NCBI GenBank assembly: GCA_030374735.1 | Contig: JASCIV010000563.1 | Span: 1 to 16,702 of the forward strand | Source: Gracilaria caudata | Taxonomy: Eukaryota > Rhodophyta > Florideophyceae > Gracilariales > Gracilariaceae | Direction of reading: 5' to 3' | DNA: 16,702 bases | Position numbers and translations under genes: made by a program | Shown: in pieces, positions 8,149 to 16,481 of the stretch | Numbering within the stretch: the first letter of the stretch is position 1 | Layout: each line of letters opens with the position of its first letter | The notes under the pieces: generated by a model | Database searches by the model: none | The model's input: only the letters and a program-made list of their open reading frames with translations | Told to the model about the DNA's origin: nothing

Positions 8149-8529
8149 CTATATTTTAGGTAATGGACACGTAAGCGCGGAAGAAAATGGAGTTCGTTGC
8201 TGGTTCTGTCCCCCATATGGAAGAGAGCAACACGTGAGGATGACGTAGAAGTCCAGTTGGTTGACAATAAATTTGTACTGCTGGATGAGGACGACATGCA
8301 CGGCACAACCAATGACTTGAAAACAGATGGGAGACCGAAACGAAAACAATGCAAGGTCAAAAGCCTCTGCCGCGAAGTAGGATAGTTCCGCCAACTGGCC
8401 TGAGGTCCAAACGAGAACGGCCAAGGAACCCTCCAACTTGACGATTACACGCAAGTTTGAACTGAATTTAGCGAGCTGGATTGTGTTCAATCTTGGTGGC
8501 AAATGCGCAGTTGTCGAAGAAGCTCTCAT
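8149..8529 (-). CDS. Possible hydrophobic protein (126 aa)
   Basis: An ATG frame of 126 codons. The middle part reads like protein, with GTC/CTC/ATC-rich codons and hydrophobic stretches around residues 31-43 (VKLEGSLAVLVW), 63-82 (ICFQVIGCAVHVVLIQQYKF) and 90-97 (FYVILTCC). A TATA-like CTATACA lies about 70 bp upstream. Against it: the start context is poor (T at -3), the ends look non-coding, and no family is recognised. The stop is only about 220 bp from the receptor ATG, so this region also has to hold the receptor promoter. It might be a separate small gene, a relic, or chance. Confidence 0.3.
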   Translation of the reverse strand: MRASSTTAHLPPRLNTIQLAKFSSNLRVIVKLEGSLAVLVWTSGQLAELSYFAAEAFDLALFSFRSPICFQVIGCAVHVVLIQQYKFIVNQLDFYVILTCCSLPYGGQNQQRTPFSSALTCPLPKI

Positions 8530-8602
8530 TAAGAAGGTTTGAAAGTAAAAAGTTTAAGTTGCAGCTTTTGGAGTGGATAGCTTTGTAAGTTTTCTGTATA
8601 GC

Positions 8603-8956
8603 GTACAGGTGTAGCGGTGCTAACCTAAGAAGGGTTATTACCCTTAGCCCGGACAACAAGGTACAACTATGTTACATCATCAGATCCGCGTCAGATGACG
8701 CGCCTCACGCAGTAGGAGCCGTTCAAATGAAAACGGCCTTGGTGGAGGATCTGTCTGAGGACAGTCCGCCCTACAGGCTCACATTTCTGACTCTTCTTTC
8801 CCGTAGTTCACAGCTAAAGAACAGACGTAAGGGATTCCACAACACATCTTCAAGCGCTGCACCAATCTATTGCGCAGGGAAGTTCGGACATGTTGCTGCG
8901 CTGCTTGCCTAGCAGTCAGAATATCAGAATATCGCCAGCCGAGGCCTTTTCATTCG
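8603..8956. other. Intergenic with palindromes, no supported gene
   Basis: Contains CGCGTCA-GA-TGACGCG at 8687-8702 (7-bp arms), a hairpin AAGGGT/ACCCTT near 8628-8645, and GCCGTT/AACGGC near 8718-8738. An ATG frame of 61 codons at 8727-8912 (+) has no TATA box and no recognised family. Confidence 0.45.
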
Positions 8957-8959
8957 TAA

Positions 8960-8967
8960 TTAAATAA
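8960..8967 (+). promoter_or_regulatory. TATA-like box of the 9059 gene
   Basis: TTAAATAA, about 92-99 bp upstream of the ATG at 9059, followed by a pyrimidine-rich stretch (CTGTCTGTCTCTCTCGC) near the expected transcription start. Confidence 0.4.
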
Positions 8968-9058
8968 TCGCAGCCCTCCAGCCGTTCTGTCTGTCTCTCT
9001 CGCTCTGAACTTTCACCTATGCATTAATTTCCAGCAACAACAGTCCATCTCCGCCATC

Positions 9059-9604
9059 ATGTTCAACTCCGCGCACTTCCATACTAAAAGGCTCGCAGTT
9101 CTCATACTGTTGATTTCAACACTCTCACTCCCTCTTCCAGCATCGTCGGAGGACCAGAATGTGCTAATTGTCTGTTCACGCTCTTGTGGATGCGTAACAG
9201 AACGCAATAGGAAAGTGAGGTGTCCACCGGATGCATACATGCCCGAAGTGCAAGTTTTCCGAGCAAGAATGTCCGAAAACCATGCTGGTCAATACAATCT
9301 CATCAGCCGTATCACTGTCGGCTCGGTGAAAGTTTGTGAGGGCTCTGAAGAAGAAGGTTTCGAATGCTATCCACCAACAATCATACCTGAAGGAAGCAGC
9401 TTGCATGCCACCTGTGAGGACATCTTTGTCGGGGTGCCTGTCTTACATCCGGATATATTTTGGAGTAACATTCCACCTCTGGGACCTCTGAGACCTCCGG
9501 AACACTTAGGGTCCTTGACTCTCCGTGAGATCGGTGTAGTGCGCAAGTGCCTCACAACTGCCCCAAATGTGCGATGCAAGGCAAGATCTCTCAGAACTAA
9601 ATGA
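9059..9604 (+). CDS. Secreted Cys-rich protein (181 aa)
   Basis: The ATG at 9059 has good context (A at -3). Residues 1-30 are a signal peptide: a basic n-region (HTKR), a hydrophobic core (LAVLILLISTLSLPL) and a likely cut near PASSE. The mature chain of about 150 residues has nine cysteines, beginning with a tight cluster VCSRSCGCV followed by a further Cys about 11 residues on, then spread pairs to the C-terminus. There is no second membrane helix, so it should be secreted or wall-associated. The tail is basic (CKARSLRTK). The opening MFN and the bases around the ATG resemble the small secreted protein at 2855-3256, but I see no convincing homology further in. No domain family recognised. 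The frame is single-exon and composition fits its neighbours. Confidence 0.75.
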   Translation: MFNSAHFHTKRLAVLILLISTLSLPLPASSEDQNVLIVCSRSCGCVTERNRKVRCPPDAYMPEVQVFRARMSENHAGQYNLISRITVGSVKVCEGSEEEGFECYPPTIIPEGSSLHATCEDIFVGVPVLHPDIFWSNIPPLGPLRPPEHLGSLTLREIGVVRKCLTTAPNVRCKARSLRTK

Positions 9605-10006
9605 ATAATATGGTCGATAACGTTTCTGGGAGGCAGTTGAAGAGTAATTGTCACCCATCAATGCTCAATTACTGAGAAATGCTGTAGGAGGAAAGAGAAC
9701 CTTTCGTGGGGTGGAATTTGAAGGATGCACACGAACAGTGGTTCGGAATTGGCCGCCGGCAACGGCCGTGGACGCGATTGTCCCCAGTAATGGTATGTAT
9801 GTAGCTTCCGCTTGACCATGTTGTGTCTGGTAAATCCATTATCTTCGTTGTCAGTTATTTATCTTACGGGTCGAAAACATTTGTTGCTGCTCGTTAGTCT
9901 CAGACTGGAAAGGGGAGACCGTAAGGGCATTTGTCATCAAAACAGGAATCACTTTTATAGTGTAGACTTGTTCCATGCTAGTCGTTACCGTGGGGTGCAT
10001 TCGCTG
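9605..10006. other. Convergent intergenic region
   Basis: About 400 bp between the stops of the secreted-protein gene (+) and the 337-aa membrane-protein gene (-). It presumably contains both 3' ends. A GC-rich partly self-complementary stretch (GGCCGCCGGCAACGGCC) lies near 9750. No gene seen. Confidence 0.5.
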
Positions 10007-11020
10007 CTAGGACCCATCGTTTTCAGTCAAGAATATTCTTCGACCATCGCCCTTCTGTGTACACTGCACGAAGTTTGCTGCTACCTCTTCATCGACGGTG
10101 CGGCGAGCTCGATTCGCCCAGTGCAAAGGATTATTCATATCGAAGTAAATTCGCTTTCTCAGCGGCAAGCTAATGAAGAATAAAACGACAGACGTGATCC
10201 ACACACAAATAGAAACAGTCAACAACGCTGTCGGGATCTCAGTGTGCTCAGAGCCTTGCGATGTGAAGGAACAAGTGTCACGCATAGACCCCATGATCGT
10301 TCGTTTTCTGACAGTTAAGTCATCCGTAACACCGTGCAGGTACGAGTCTGCTGCCTTTTGCGAGAAGAGTTCAAGGTGCGGTTTTGGGTCGAAGGTCAAA
10401 TGCGTTGGATAAAACTGTATCAGCTGAGAAGGATCTACATTTGGCGGTGGTCGTTCGAAGGGGGCCGAGAGGAACAGAACTCGTCTTTTGGCACGAGCAA
10501 TCACGCAGTTGCTATCATCTTCGGTGCAGGACATAACTCCTTCGCCTTCAAAAGTCTGATCGACCCGTTCCTGATTCAAGTACCGATAGGCATAAGAATC
10601 TGCACAAGCAACAGTGCCGTCTGGGGTGCTATGGTTACCAGGGAAGACAAGAACTTCACTGTTGTTCACTCGCAGGCAGGACAGAAACACAATTTCCGCG
10701 CCGCGCTCATCGTGCGGTCCCGGCAACAGGGGTGCCGTGATCGTGCAAGGCTGTTCTTTGGAGATGGAGTCGAAAACGGTGAAGGTATTAGAGGAGGCAA
10801 GGATCTCCACGATGACGAAAAGCAACATGGATGCAATGGCGATGAGCTTGATGCGTGATTTATGTCTGGAAATACTTATGGCTTTGCCGTGTGAAAGATG
10901 TGTGCATTGTACAAGACTGTTGAACAGTATGAGAGCGGATAGAAGACCGAGCTCAGCAGTGACGGAAACAAAGGTGACAATGAGACTGAAGAGCGATGGA
11001 CGTAACGGGATGGTCGCCAT
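10007..11020 (-). CDS. Three-helix membrane protein with ectodomain (337 aa)
   Basis: Starts at an ideal Kozak site (ACC-ATG-G) with a TATA-like box about 60 bp upstream. Predicted helices: residues 11-37, 56-75 and 262-286. Between helices 2 and 3 lies a domain of about 185 residues with six cysteines (92, 115, 139, 165, 172, 250) and N-glycosylation sequons at N119 and N129, so it should face outside. The tail after helix 3 is about 50 residues, starting with a basic patch (RKR) and then NNPLHWANRARRTVDEE, and should be cytosolic. This two-helix, ectodomain, one-helix plan is shared with the divergent gene at 12576. No named family recognised. A surface receptor or wall/matrix sensor would fit but is inference. 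Confidence 0.8.
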   Translation of the reverse strand: MATIPLRPSLFSLIVTFVSVTAELGLLSALILFNSLVQCTHLSHGKAISISRHKSRIKLIAIASMLLFVIVEILASSNTFTVFDSISKEQPCTITAPLLPGPHDERGAEIVFLSCLRVNNSEVLVFPGNHSTPDGTVACADSYAYRYLNQERVDQTFEGEGVMSCTEDDSNCVIARAKRRVLFLSAPFERPPPNVDPSQLIQFYPTHLTFDPKPHLELFSQKAADSYLHGVTDDLTVRKRTIMGSMRDTCSFTSQGSEHTEIPTALLTVSICVWITSVVLFFISLPLRKRIYFDMNNPLHWANRARRTVDEEVAANFVQCTQKGDGRRIFLTENDGS

Positions 11021-11077
11021 GGTGCTGAATGCTGTTCAGCGCAAGGAAACATTGTTCGGCACTGTCGAGCTTATCGA

Positions 11078-11084
11078 AATATAT
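11078..11084 (-). promoter_or_regulatory. TATA-like box of the 337-aa gene
   Basis: TATATTT on minus (GATATATTTCG), about 60 bp upstream of the ATG at 11020. Confidence 0.45.
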
Positions 11085-12402
11085 CTTCGCTTGATGTAGT
11101 TAGCTTTGGAAACGTGCGGCGTGCGGCGTTCAGGTGAGGCAAGCGAATTGTTGGACAGCAGGCATCTTAAGTTACTCTCCTGTTTCCAATCCTGGTTGCC
11201 TATAGCCGTTTCGGTACTCCTCATCGTGACGTCCCAACATCGCAGAACGGTGGGCTCTCCTTACCCCTACATTTTGAACTGTTACGGAGAAGCCCATGAG
11301 CTATCACTTAGCGATCCTTGCTGCGTGTTCATGACTCAGCTGGACTGGTGACTTCTTGGATGGTCTTCATGCAAACGGACAAGGGGAGCGAGCACCGAAG
11401 TTCCAGTTGTGTGCGTTCTACACGTGCAAGGTTGTCTATGTCCAGATGGCATGCGAATACGAATGCAAATCAGAATACATGGGGACGCACTACGTCCCAA
11501 AATCAGTGTAACGTTTCCTTGAAGCAAAGCAGAAACGGCACACAGGCAGTCTTCCTGCCATGATTCCCCCAAGGCGCGTCTTACGCAGATTTCGTGTAAG
11601 TAGCGAATGCTTTACCTCTCTTAAACAATAAGTGAGAGTTCTGGACGCAGAGGATGTGCTTCAACCCGGCACTGTGACAGAAAACAAACAAACGAACAGC
11701 AGGTTTTTCCTCTACCAGGAAGCTGAACTTTCTCGTTAGTGCTCCTGATTCACCGTAGCAGCCAGAGACATACTTTTTCGACAAACCAGGGAAAACGAAA
11801 TACGTAGTTTCTGTGCTTCGAACTCGTTAGACATTTCTCACGCCACAAGCATGGTACTGCAGTTGTTCAAAACCTTCAAGGTTCACTTGAGCCATCCTGA
11901 GAGGAGCGTGGCCATGCGACGAATTGGTCGCTTTATGTACATAAACTTAAAAATCGCGAAACGGTTACAACTCAGTTTGTGTAACTGGTCCCGGTTAGGA
12001 GCTGTCCAACTTGGCAAAAGGGCCTCTTCTTCTCAACTTTGAAAGCGTTTATTTTTGCGCATGGAACAAGCAAGCTGCGGTTTAAGCAGAGCAACATCTT
12101 TCGTTCGTATCGCACATCTCCTCGTCCGCCCTGATTGTGTATCCGTTGGCAAAACCAAGCACAGTATTCGTGAAATACTTCCCGGGTCTCCCAGCAAACG
12201 ATCATTGGTACTGTCTTTTGGAGCTTACTTCAGTCCAACCCTTACACGCAAAATTCGAGAGGCCGCAATCTTGTAGACATTTTGATTCATGAGCACAGAC
12301 ATGCAACTACACGCGTGCCTACAGGAATAGGGAACAGGCACGCCTGTTCCCTATTCCAGGGGACAACCACACCGATCTGGTGGAGCCGTTTTTGACCCGC
12401 CA
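11085..12402. other. Shared upstream region of two divergent genes
   Basis: About 1.3 kb between the two TATA boxes with no convincing gene; the short frames are scattered and overlap. It should hold regulatory sequence for one or both membrane-protein genes. The outstanding structure is the 34-bp palindrome at 12324-12357. Confidence 0.5.
12324..12357. repeat. 34-bp near-perfect palindrome
   Basis: GGAATAGGGAACAGGC at 12324-12339, a 2-nt spacer AC, then its exact complement at 12342-12357. The 16-bp arms are perfect. It ends 45 bp upstream of the TATA box of the 495-aa gene. It could be a dyad protein-binding site, a cruciform-forming sequence, or the footprint of a foldback element. Confidence 0.8.
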
Positions 12403-12409
12403 TATAAAA
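12403..12409 (+). promoter_or_regulatory. TATA box of the 495-aa gene
   Basis: TATAAAA, 167-173 bp upstream of the ATG at 12576. It predicts a start near 12435 and a leader of about 140 nt. Confidence 0.65.
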
Positions 12410-12575
12410 CCCTTCACCCGGTTCTGCTACTCTGGTGTGGGGCCTCGGAAATGTTGCTTGCAAAAACTTGGTAGAAAAGTTCAGTTTTCTCTCTTGAGCC
12501 ACCTTCACTGCACACAGCTCGAATCTCTCTGACGCCGCTACTTGCAACCCAGGCGCCAAAAACGAAGTACCAGCC

Positions 12576-14063
12576 ATGGAGCTCAGAAGAAGGATGGGAA
12601 AACTGATACGGAACTCGAGCGATCCTAACTTGCAAGCAGACTGGACGGATACCTTCTTTTGCTCTCGAGAGGGACTAGGGGACTTCAGCGAATGGGATGT
12701 GCGTGGCTTTTACGAGGACAAATTCAAGGATCCGTTGAATTTCAATTTGGGCGAGAACAGCGTCTCCCTCATCACAGCCATTGCAACTTCCTTTTCGCTC
12801 ATATTGTTCACCGACATTATGTTCCGAATCGCTGTTCGCGCCAGAAACCAAAACGTCAGCAAGGAGGTGGTGTTCCGACGTCATTTGATAAATGTTTTCT
12901 CGAACCCGATTAATTTTCTCTCTCTTTGCGTCACAAGTCTTCAACAGAGGAATACAAGTACGACCAACCAAGCACAAAACCAGGAATGGAACTGTAACAC
13001 TTTAAATCGGTCCTCCAAGCGCACATTCTATGTTGTAGTTCTGATCGGACTGACAACCGTTCTTGTCGATTTCGTGTTCATTTTTTTGGCCACTAATCAA
13101 AACAAGCGGTATGATGTGAAGCTGGATGAGATTCCCGTGTTTGAGTTTGAAGATCGAGGCTGTGAACGCGTTGTGTCTCCCGTAAGGGATTCTTGTCTTC
13201 AAGTACCTTTGACTGAAAAAGCAGGCTTTGATACACGTGCTGCGCTACAAATATGTACGTCTAATACAGTTGAGGTGGCATGTGAAAGTAGGAGACTCCC
13301 AAACGCAACTTTCGCCATTGTTGGTTTTGCTACTCTCAATACCGATGGAGTTGTTATCACAGTTCTACATCAACAAATAATATCAACTGAAAGCGTAAGA
13401 ATAGGAGTCATTCTTGGAGATGGCGGTTTCTATCAGGGGATACTAAATGTGAGCTCAGATGCGTTACTGTCTGCTTTATCCGATCGAATTCAAAGAACAA
13501 ATGCTACTATTCTGGACACCTCTGCCACCACCGTGGACGAAGTTGATTTCGAATCTGGTCCTGCAGATAATTCACTGACCATAGGAGGAGACGGCATTTC
13601 CGAATCCGTTTCTGTCCTCCTTGATGTTGAACACGTAAACCTCATGGAGACGCACATGTCCGTATCACTGGATGAAGACTCGACCGAAGCTGATATAATG
13701 CTTGCGATGATTGTTTATTTGTTTGACGTTGCGCGTTCCGTAATGTTTCCTACCGGGACAGGACGTGGCATTGGTAGTCTTATGTATTTGGATGAGGTTC
13801 AGACACCGCTAGCTTACTACAATAGACCTTGGCTTGGGGCGCTGCCCAGCTTGGTGATTTGCGGCTGCCTGTTGATTATCTGGATCGTGTTTGCAGTTAA
13901 GAGTATCGAGAGCGATGTTGACTTACGATTGGCCTGGAAAGAGTTCTTCAACGATACTTTAGCCGTAAGTGACTTTGGGAGGGGCAGTGAGGAATCGCAA
14001 GTAATGCATTGGCGATGCGATAGATCGGGGAATCGATCGTTCGGGTTCGCACCAAGAGCGTAA
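12576..14063 (+). CDS. Three-helix membrane protein with large ectodomain (495 aa)
   Basis: The ATG at 12576 sits in a strong context (GCC-ATG-G). Residues 1-61 are polar and rich in Asp/Phe. Predicted helices: 62-86, 150-172 and 420-442. Residues 173-419 form the main loop, with cysteines at 196, 207, 227 and 236 and sequons at N243, N291 and N309; it should be extracellular, giving N-out, C-in topology. The tail after helix 3 starts SIESDVDLRLAWKEFFNDTLA. Architecture matches the divergent 337-aa gene, suggesting paralogy, though sequence similarity is too low for me to prove by eye. GTAAGTGA at 13965, directly after that segment and in phase 0, looks like a splice donor, so the last 32 residues as read may be intron and the true C-terminus may lie downstream. 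Function unknown. Confidence 0.8.
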   Translation: MELRRRMGKLIRNSSDPNLQADWTDTFFCSREGLGDFSEWDVRGFYEDKFKDPLNFNLGENSVSLITAIATSFSLILFTDIMFRIAVRARNQNVSKEVVFRRHLINVFSNPINFLSLCVTSLQQRNTSTTNQAQNQEWNCNTLNRSSKRTFYVVVLIGLTTVLVDFVFIFLATNQNKRYDVKLDEIPVFEFEDRGCERVVSPVRDSCLQVPLTEKAGFDTRAALQICTSNTVEVACESRRLPNATFAIVGFATLNTDGVVITVLHQQIISTESVRIGVILGDGGFYQGILNVSSDALLSALSDRIQRTNATILDTSATTVDEVDFESGPADNSLTIGGDGISESVSVLLDVEHVNLMETHMSVSLDEDSTEADIMLAMIVYLFDVARSVMFPTGTGRGIGSLMYLDEVQTPLAYYNRPWLGALPSLVICGCLLIIWIVFAVKSIESDVDLRLAWKEFFNDTLAVSDFGRGSEESQVMHWRCDRSGNRSFGFAPRA

Positions 14064-14723
14064 CGCTGGATCTTCATGGGAACACTTGAGACATTGGTAG
14101 AGTCCTATCTGAATGTTCAAACAACGTGCACATTTGTCATTAGTATTCGTTGTATGTTTGTTACATGACATACCATCAACACGTGCTGCCAAGCACACCA
14201 GCAAAATTTAGGCTCAAACTGGCACAAGACCAGTTTTGCGGTAATTTCTATCAATCTTATCAAAGAAATCTGCCAAATTTTAAGGGACAATCCCAAAAAA
14301 GAGGAGCTACGTAAATTTTTCAAAGAAAATTTCGGGGATTTTAGGGGAATCAGAACAACAAAGAACGACTTCATAGCGAAAACACGCTGAAGCGAAGTGG
14401 CCAATGAGCGCTGTGCAACAACGCAACAAAACCCCAGTTTTCGCACACAACTTGTCGCGATGTATGGATACGTAGTTGGACGATACCGACGCGACTTGAC
14501 ACCAACACACCCGTCGGTGGGGCAATATTCACGTTGCTCAATTGTGAGTAGCGACCCGGGAACATCTCTGCCGGGGGCATTTGCTGATCTTCCGGGCACT
14601 GCGGCAAGACGCAGCGGAGTACGTGAGGGAGAGCTTGAGAGCGTAGCAAAGCAGCCTCACTTTGAAGCGTTTTAGGAAACGGTCCGGCGAAGCCGGGACT
14701 GCACTCGAGGAATCACGATACAC
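14064..14723. other. 3' region with unresolved open frames
   Basis: On plus, the frame of the 495-aa gene continues past its stop and is broken only by stops at 14061, 14166 and 14388 before ending at 14673. The last two open stretches (about 14169-14387 and 14391-14672) read like protein. On minus there is a possible 65-nt intron (14109-14173). I cannot choose between a spliced 3' exon of the 495-aa gene, an antisense gene, and non-coding DNA. Confidence 0.35.
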
Positions 14724-15527
14724 CTACTGCTCGTTCCTAGCGTCGAGGCTGCCACCCTCGCCGAACGAGCTGCTGCAAAGCGGCTGCACACTGCACGGTG
14801 ACACAGCACCCTTGCCCTCGTGACCGATGCCGTGCGGTGGCAAAAGCACGTTCTGCGCGGGGCCGAATTCTTGCTCCAACTCTAGCAGCCCCATGTACAT
14901 CACTGGAAGCCACAGCGCGTTCGTGCACGCCAGCGCTACGACCAGCACGCGCCAGTAAGATTGGAAGCGATGACACACCATCTCCAAACCACAGAAGGCC
15001 GCATATAGCATGGAGTCTCTGAACTGAGCTTTCCACCGTGCGTGCCCGCTCCAGTAGCGTAACAACGACACAGAACACGTAAGCTGCGCTGCACAGAACA
15101 TCATCAGAGCATTATACAACAACACAGCGTGGAGCCTCGGATGTTGAAGCGCGGTGCTCTGCAGCGTACCGGGGGTTATAAGCGCCCTGCCTGACGCGGT
15201 GAGAAACGCGACGGCCGCCATGAGCAGCAGGCTGGCGAGTACGAGCATCGTGCTCGTGGCGAATGTGAGCAGCACGCGCCGCGTCGGCGTGCGATGCTGA
15301 AGCTCGAGAAGCGGGCTGAGCTCGCTCACTTCATGACCACTCTGCGATGCCGGTACTGCGAGCGCTTGCAGGTGCGGCGCGTCGTGGTGGGGGGGCGTGG
15401 GCGCCCAAGCCTGTTGCGAGTGGTGTGCCGGCTCGAGATCGCTCGTCTGCTGTTCTTCCCAAGTCGGGGGCTGCGGCGCGTCGGGCGCGGCCACCTGCGC
15501 GGGCGGCGCGGCCGTGGGCGTGGCCAT
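14724..15527 (-). CDS. GC-rich multi-helix membrane protein (267 aa)
   Basis: The open frame reaches up to a GTG at 15641, but a TATA motif (15624-15629) lies inside that extension, so I start at the first ATG of the frame downstream of it, at 15527 (MATPTAAPPAQ). Residues 1-90 are Pro/Ala/His/Gln-rich and probably disordered. Then come hydrophobic segments: LLTFATSTMLVLASLLLMAA, LLYNALMMFCAAQLTCSVSL, a weaker MLYAAFCGLEMVC, and WRVLVVALACTNALWLPVMY, giving three or four membrane helices. The C-terminal 50 residues are Gly/Ser-rich. No family recognised. The gene is markedly more GC-rich than the AT-rich flanks, so different codon use or separate origin is possible. The ATG context is moderate (C at -3, G at +4). 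Confidence 0.65.
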   Translation of the reverse strand: MATPTAAPPAQVAAPDAPQPPTWEEQQTSDLEPAHHSQQAWAPTPPHHDAPHLQALAVPASQSGHEVSELSPLLELQHRTPTRRVLLTFATSTMLVLASLLLMAAVAFLTASGRALITPGTLQSTALQHPRLHAVLLYNALMMFCAAQLTCSVSLLRYWSGHARWKAQFRDSMLYAAFCGLEMVCHRFQSYWRVLVVALACTNALWLPVMYMGLLELEQEFGPAQNVLLPPHGIGHEGKGAVSPCSVQPLCSSSFGEGGSLDARNEQ

Positions 15528-15623
15528 GAGGGAGACGGAAATGGGGACGCTTGCCACGGCCGCTGGTTGCTGTGGCGGCGTTTGCGGTGTGCGCTGGCAC
15601 CAAAAGACATGGCAAGCGCTGAA

Positions 15624-15629
15624 CTTATA
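15624..15629 (-). promoter_or_regulatory. TATA box of the GC-rich gene
   Basis: TATAAG on minus (GCTATAAGTTC), about 100 bp upstream of the ATG at 15527. It argues against the longer GTG-started reading. Confidence 0.5.
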
Positions 15630-15639
15630 GCAAAGCTCC

Positions 15640-16223
15640 ACGTGGGAGCTCTGTCGTCTAGATCTAATTTACAGCTACTTCTCAACGAAATACTATTTTA
15701 AAAGTAGCAAAAAGACAGGTTTTGACAATTTGGGGCACCCCTGAATTTTCTCACTTTTCTTGCAAAAAATGTAGAATGAACCAAATATAATTCCTAGAAA
15801 ATGCGCCGTGTCACACTTCGCATTTTGCAGATCGATGCAAAGTGCGCCGTGAATACCTCTTATTCCTGGACGAATCACTACGAACACGTTCAAATTCTCG
15901 CGCTACTCCACATTTTGATCTGAATGCATGTCTTTCAGCACTTAGGAGCTTTGCAAATTGTATGCCCTTTTAGAAAAGATGCTGGGGGTCTCGATTTTGA
16001 CAGAGACGCCTTTTCCCAAGCCAAAGAGCATAAGTCTTATGACGAGAAATGCACTCTGTGGATGTTGGAATGTGCGCGTATACACCACGAAGCGAGCCTC
16101 GACGGCGGTTCGTGAAAGTGTTGACCTTTTGTTTCCTTCTTGAGCGCAGAATAGATTTCTTTTTCTCATTATTTGTATGAGCTTGTGTTGAAATGGCGCG
16201 CGTCAGGCACGAGTCAGAAACAA
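15640..16223. other. AT-rich intergenic region
   Basis: No supported gene. Two short plus-strand ATG frames look somewhat protein-like (15801-15923 and 15924-16115), with a possible acceptor TCTTTCAG at about 15931-15938 in the second, but no donor or promoter ties them together. AAAATGCG/CGCATTTT form a hairpin near 15798-15826, and TGCGCCGTG occurs twice, about 40 bp apart. Confidence 0.4.
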
Positions 16224-16230
16224 TATAAAT
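16224..16230 (+). promoter_or_regulatory. TATA-like box
   Basis: TATAAAT, 72-78 bp upstream of the ATG at 16302. The DNA is AT-rich here, so chance occurrence is plausible. Confidence 0.25.
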
Positions 16231-16301
16231 TAATATGGTAAACAGTTAGAGTGTGACTGAAACCTGCATACAAGATTGTATATCTCGTGGACGGTGTGTC
16301 G

Positions 16302-16481
16302 ATGCACAAAACCAGTTACGATCCGCAAGCGAATCTACGGTCAAAGTTTGTTATGTCATTTTCGTTAGATATACAACCACGTTTTGGAGAAATCATTATG
16401 AGATATCTTCGCAAAAAATTATGTTCTATATCGCAGACTTTATCGCGGGAAACACGTGCGTCATTGCTTCGAGGTGTGTGA
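16302..16481 (+). CDS. Possible small hypothetical protein (59 aa)
   Basis: ATG frame of 59 codons with TATAAAT at the usual distance upstream. The product is basic and Ser/Arg/Leu-rich, with no motif I recognise. Start context is weak. Kept only because the promoter spacing resembles that of the firm genes. Confidence 0.2.
   Translation: MHKTSYDPQANLRSKFVMSFSLDIQPRFGEIIMRYLRKKLCSISQTLSRETRASLLRGV

Noticed and set aside
7767..8360. 197-codon minus frame upstream of and over receptor exon 1
   Set aside because: Exon 1 in the other frame has the signal peptide and S1 start. This frame is Ser-rich low-complexity and has no motif.
8727..8912. 61-codon plus frame
   Set aside because: ATG start, but no TATA box, no recognised family, and it lies in a palindrome-rich upstream region.
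10334..11099. Plus-strand frames of 174 and 161 codons
   Set aside because: They are antisense shadows of the 337-aa membrane-protein gene, which has the promoter, Kozak site and helices.
14117..14599. 160-codon minus frame as a gene in its own right
   Set aside because: It begins at GTG, has no promoter, and its 5' half is the complement of an equally open plus frame. Kept only as a splice-signal observation.
15294..15701. Plus and minus Arg/Pro-rich frames of 60-135 codons
   Set aside because: They are shadows of the GC-rich gene; high GC removes stops from all frames.
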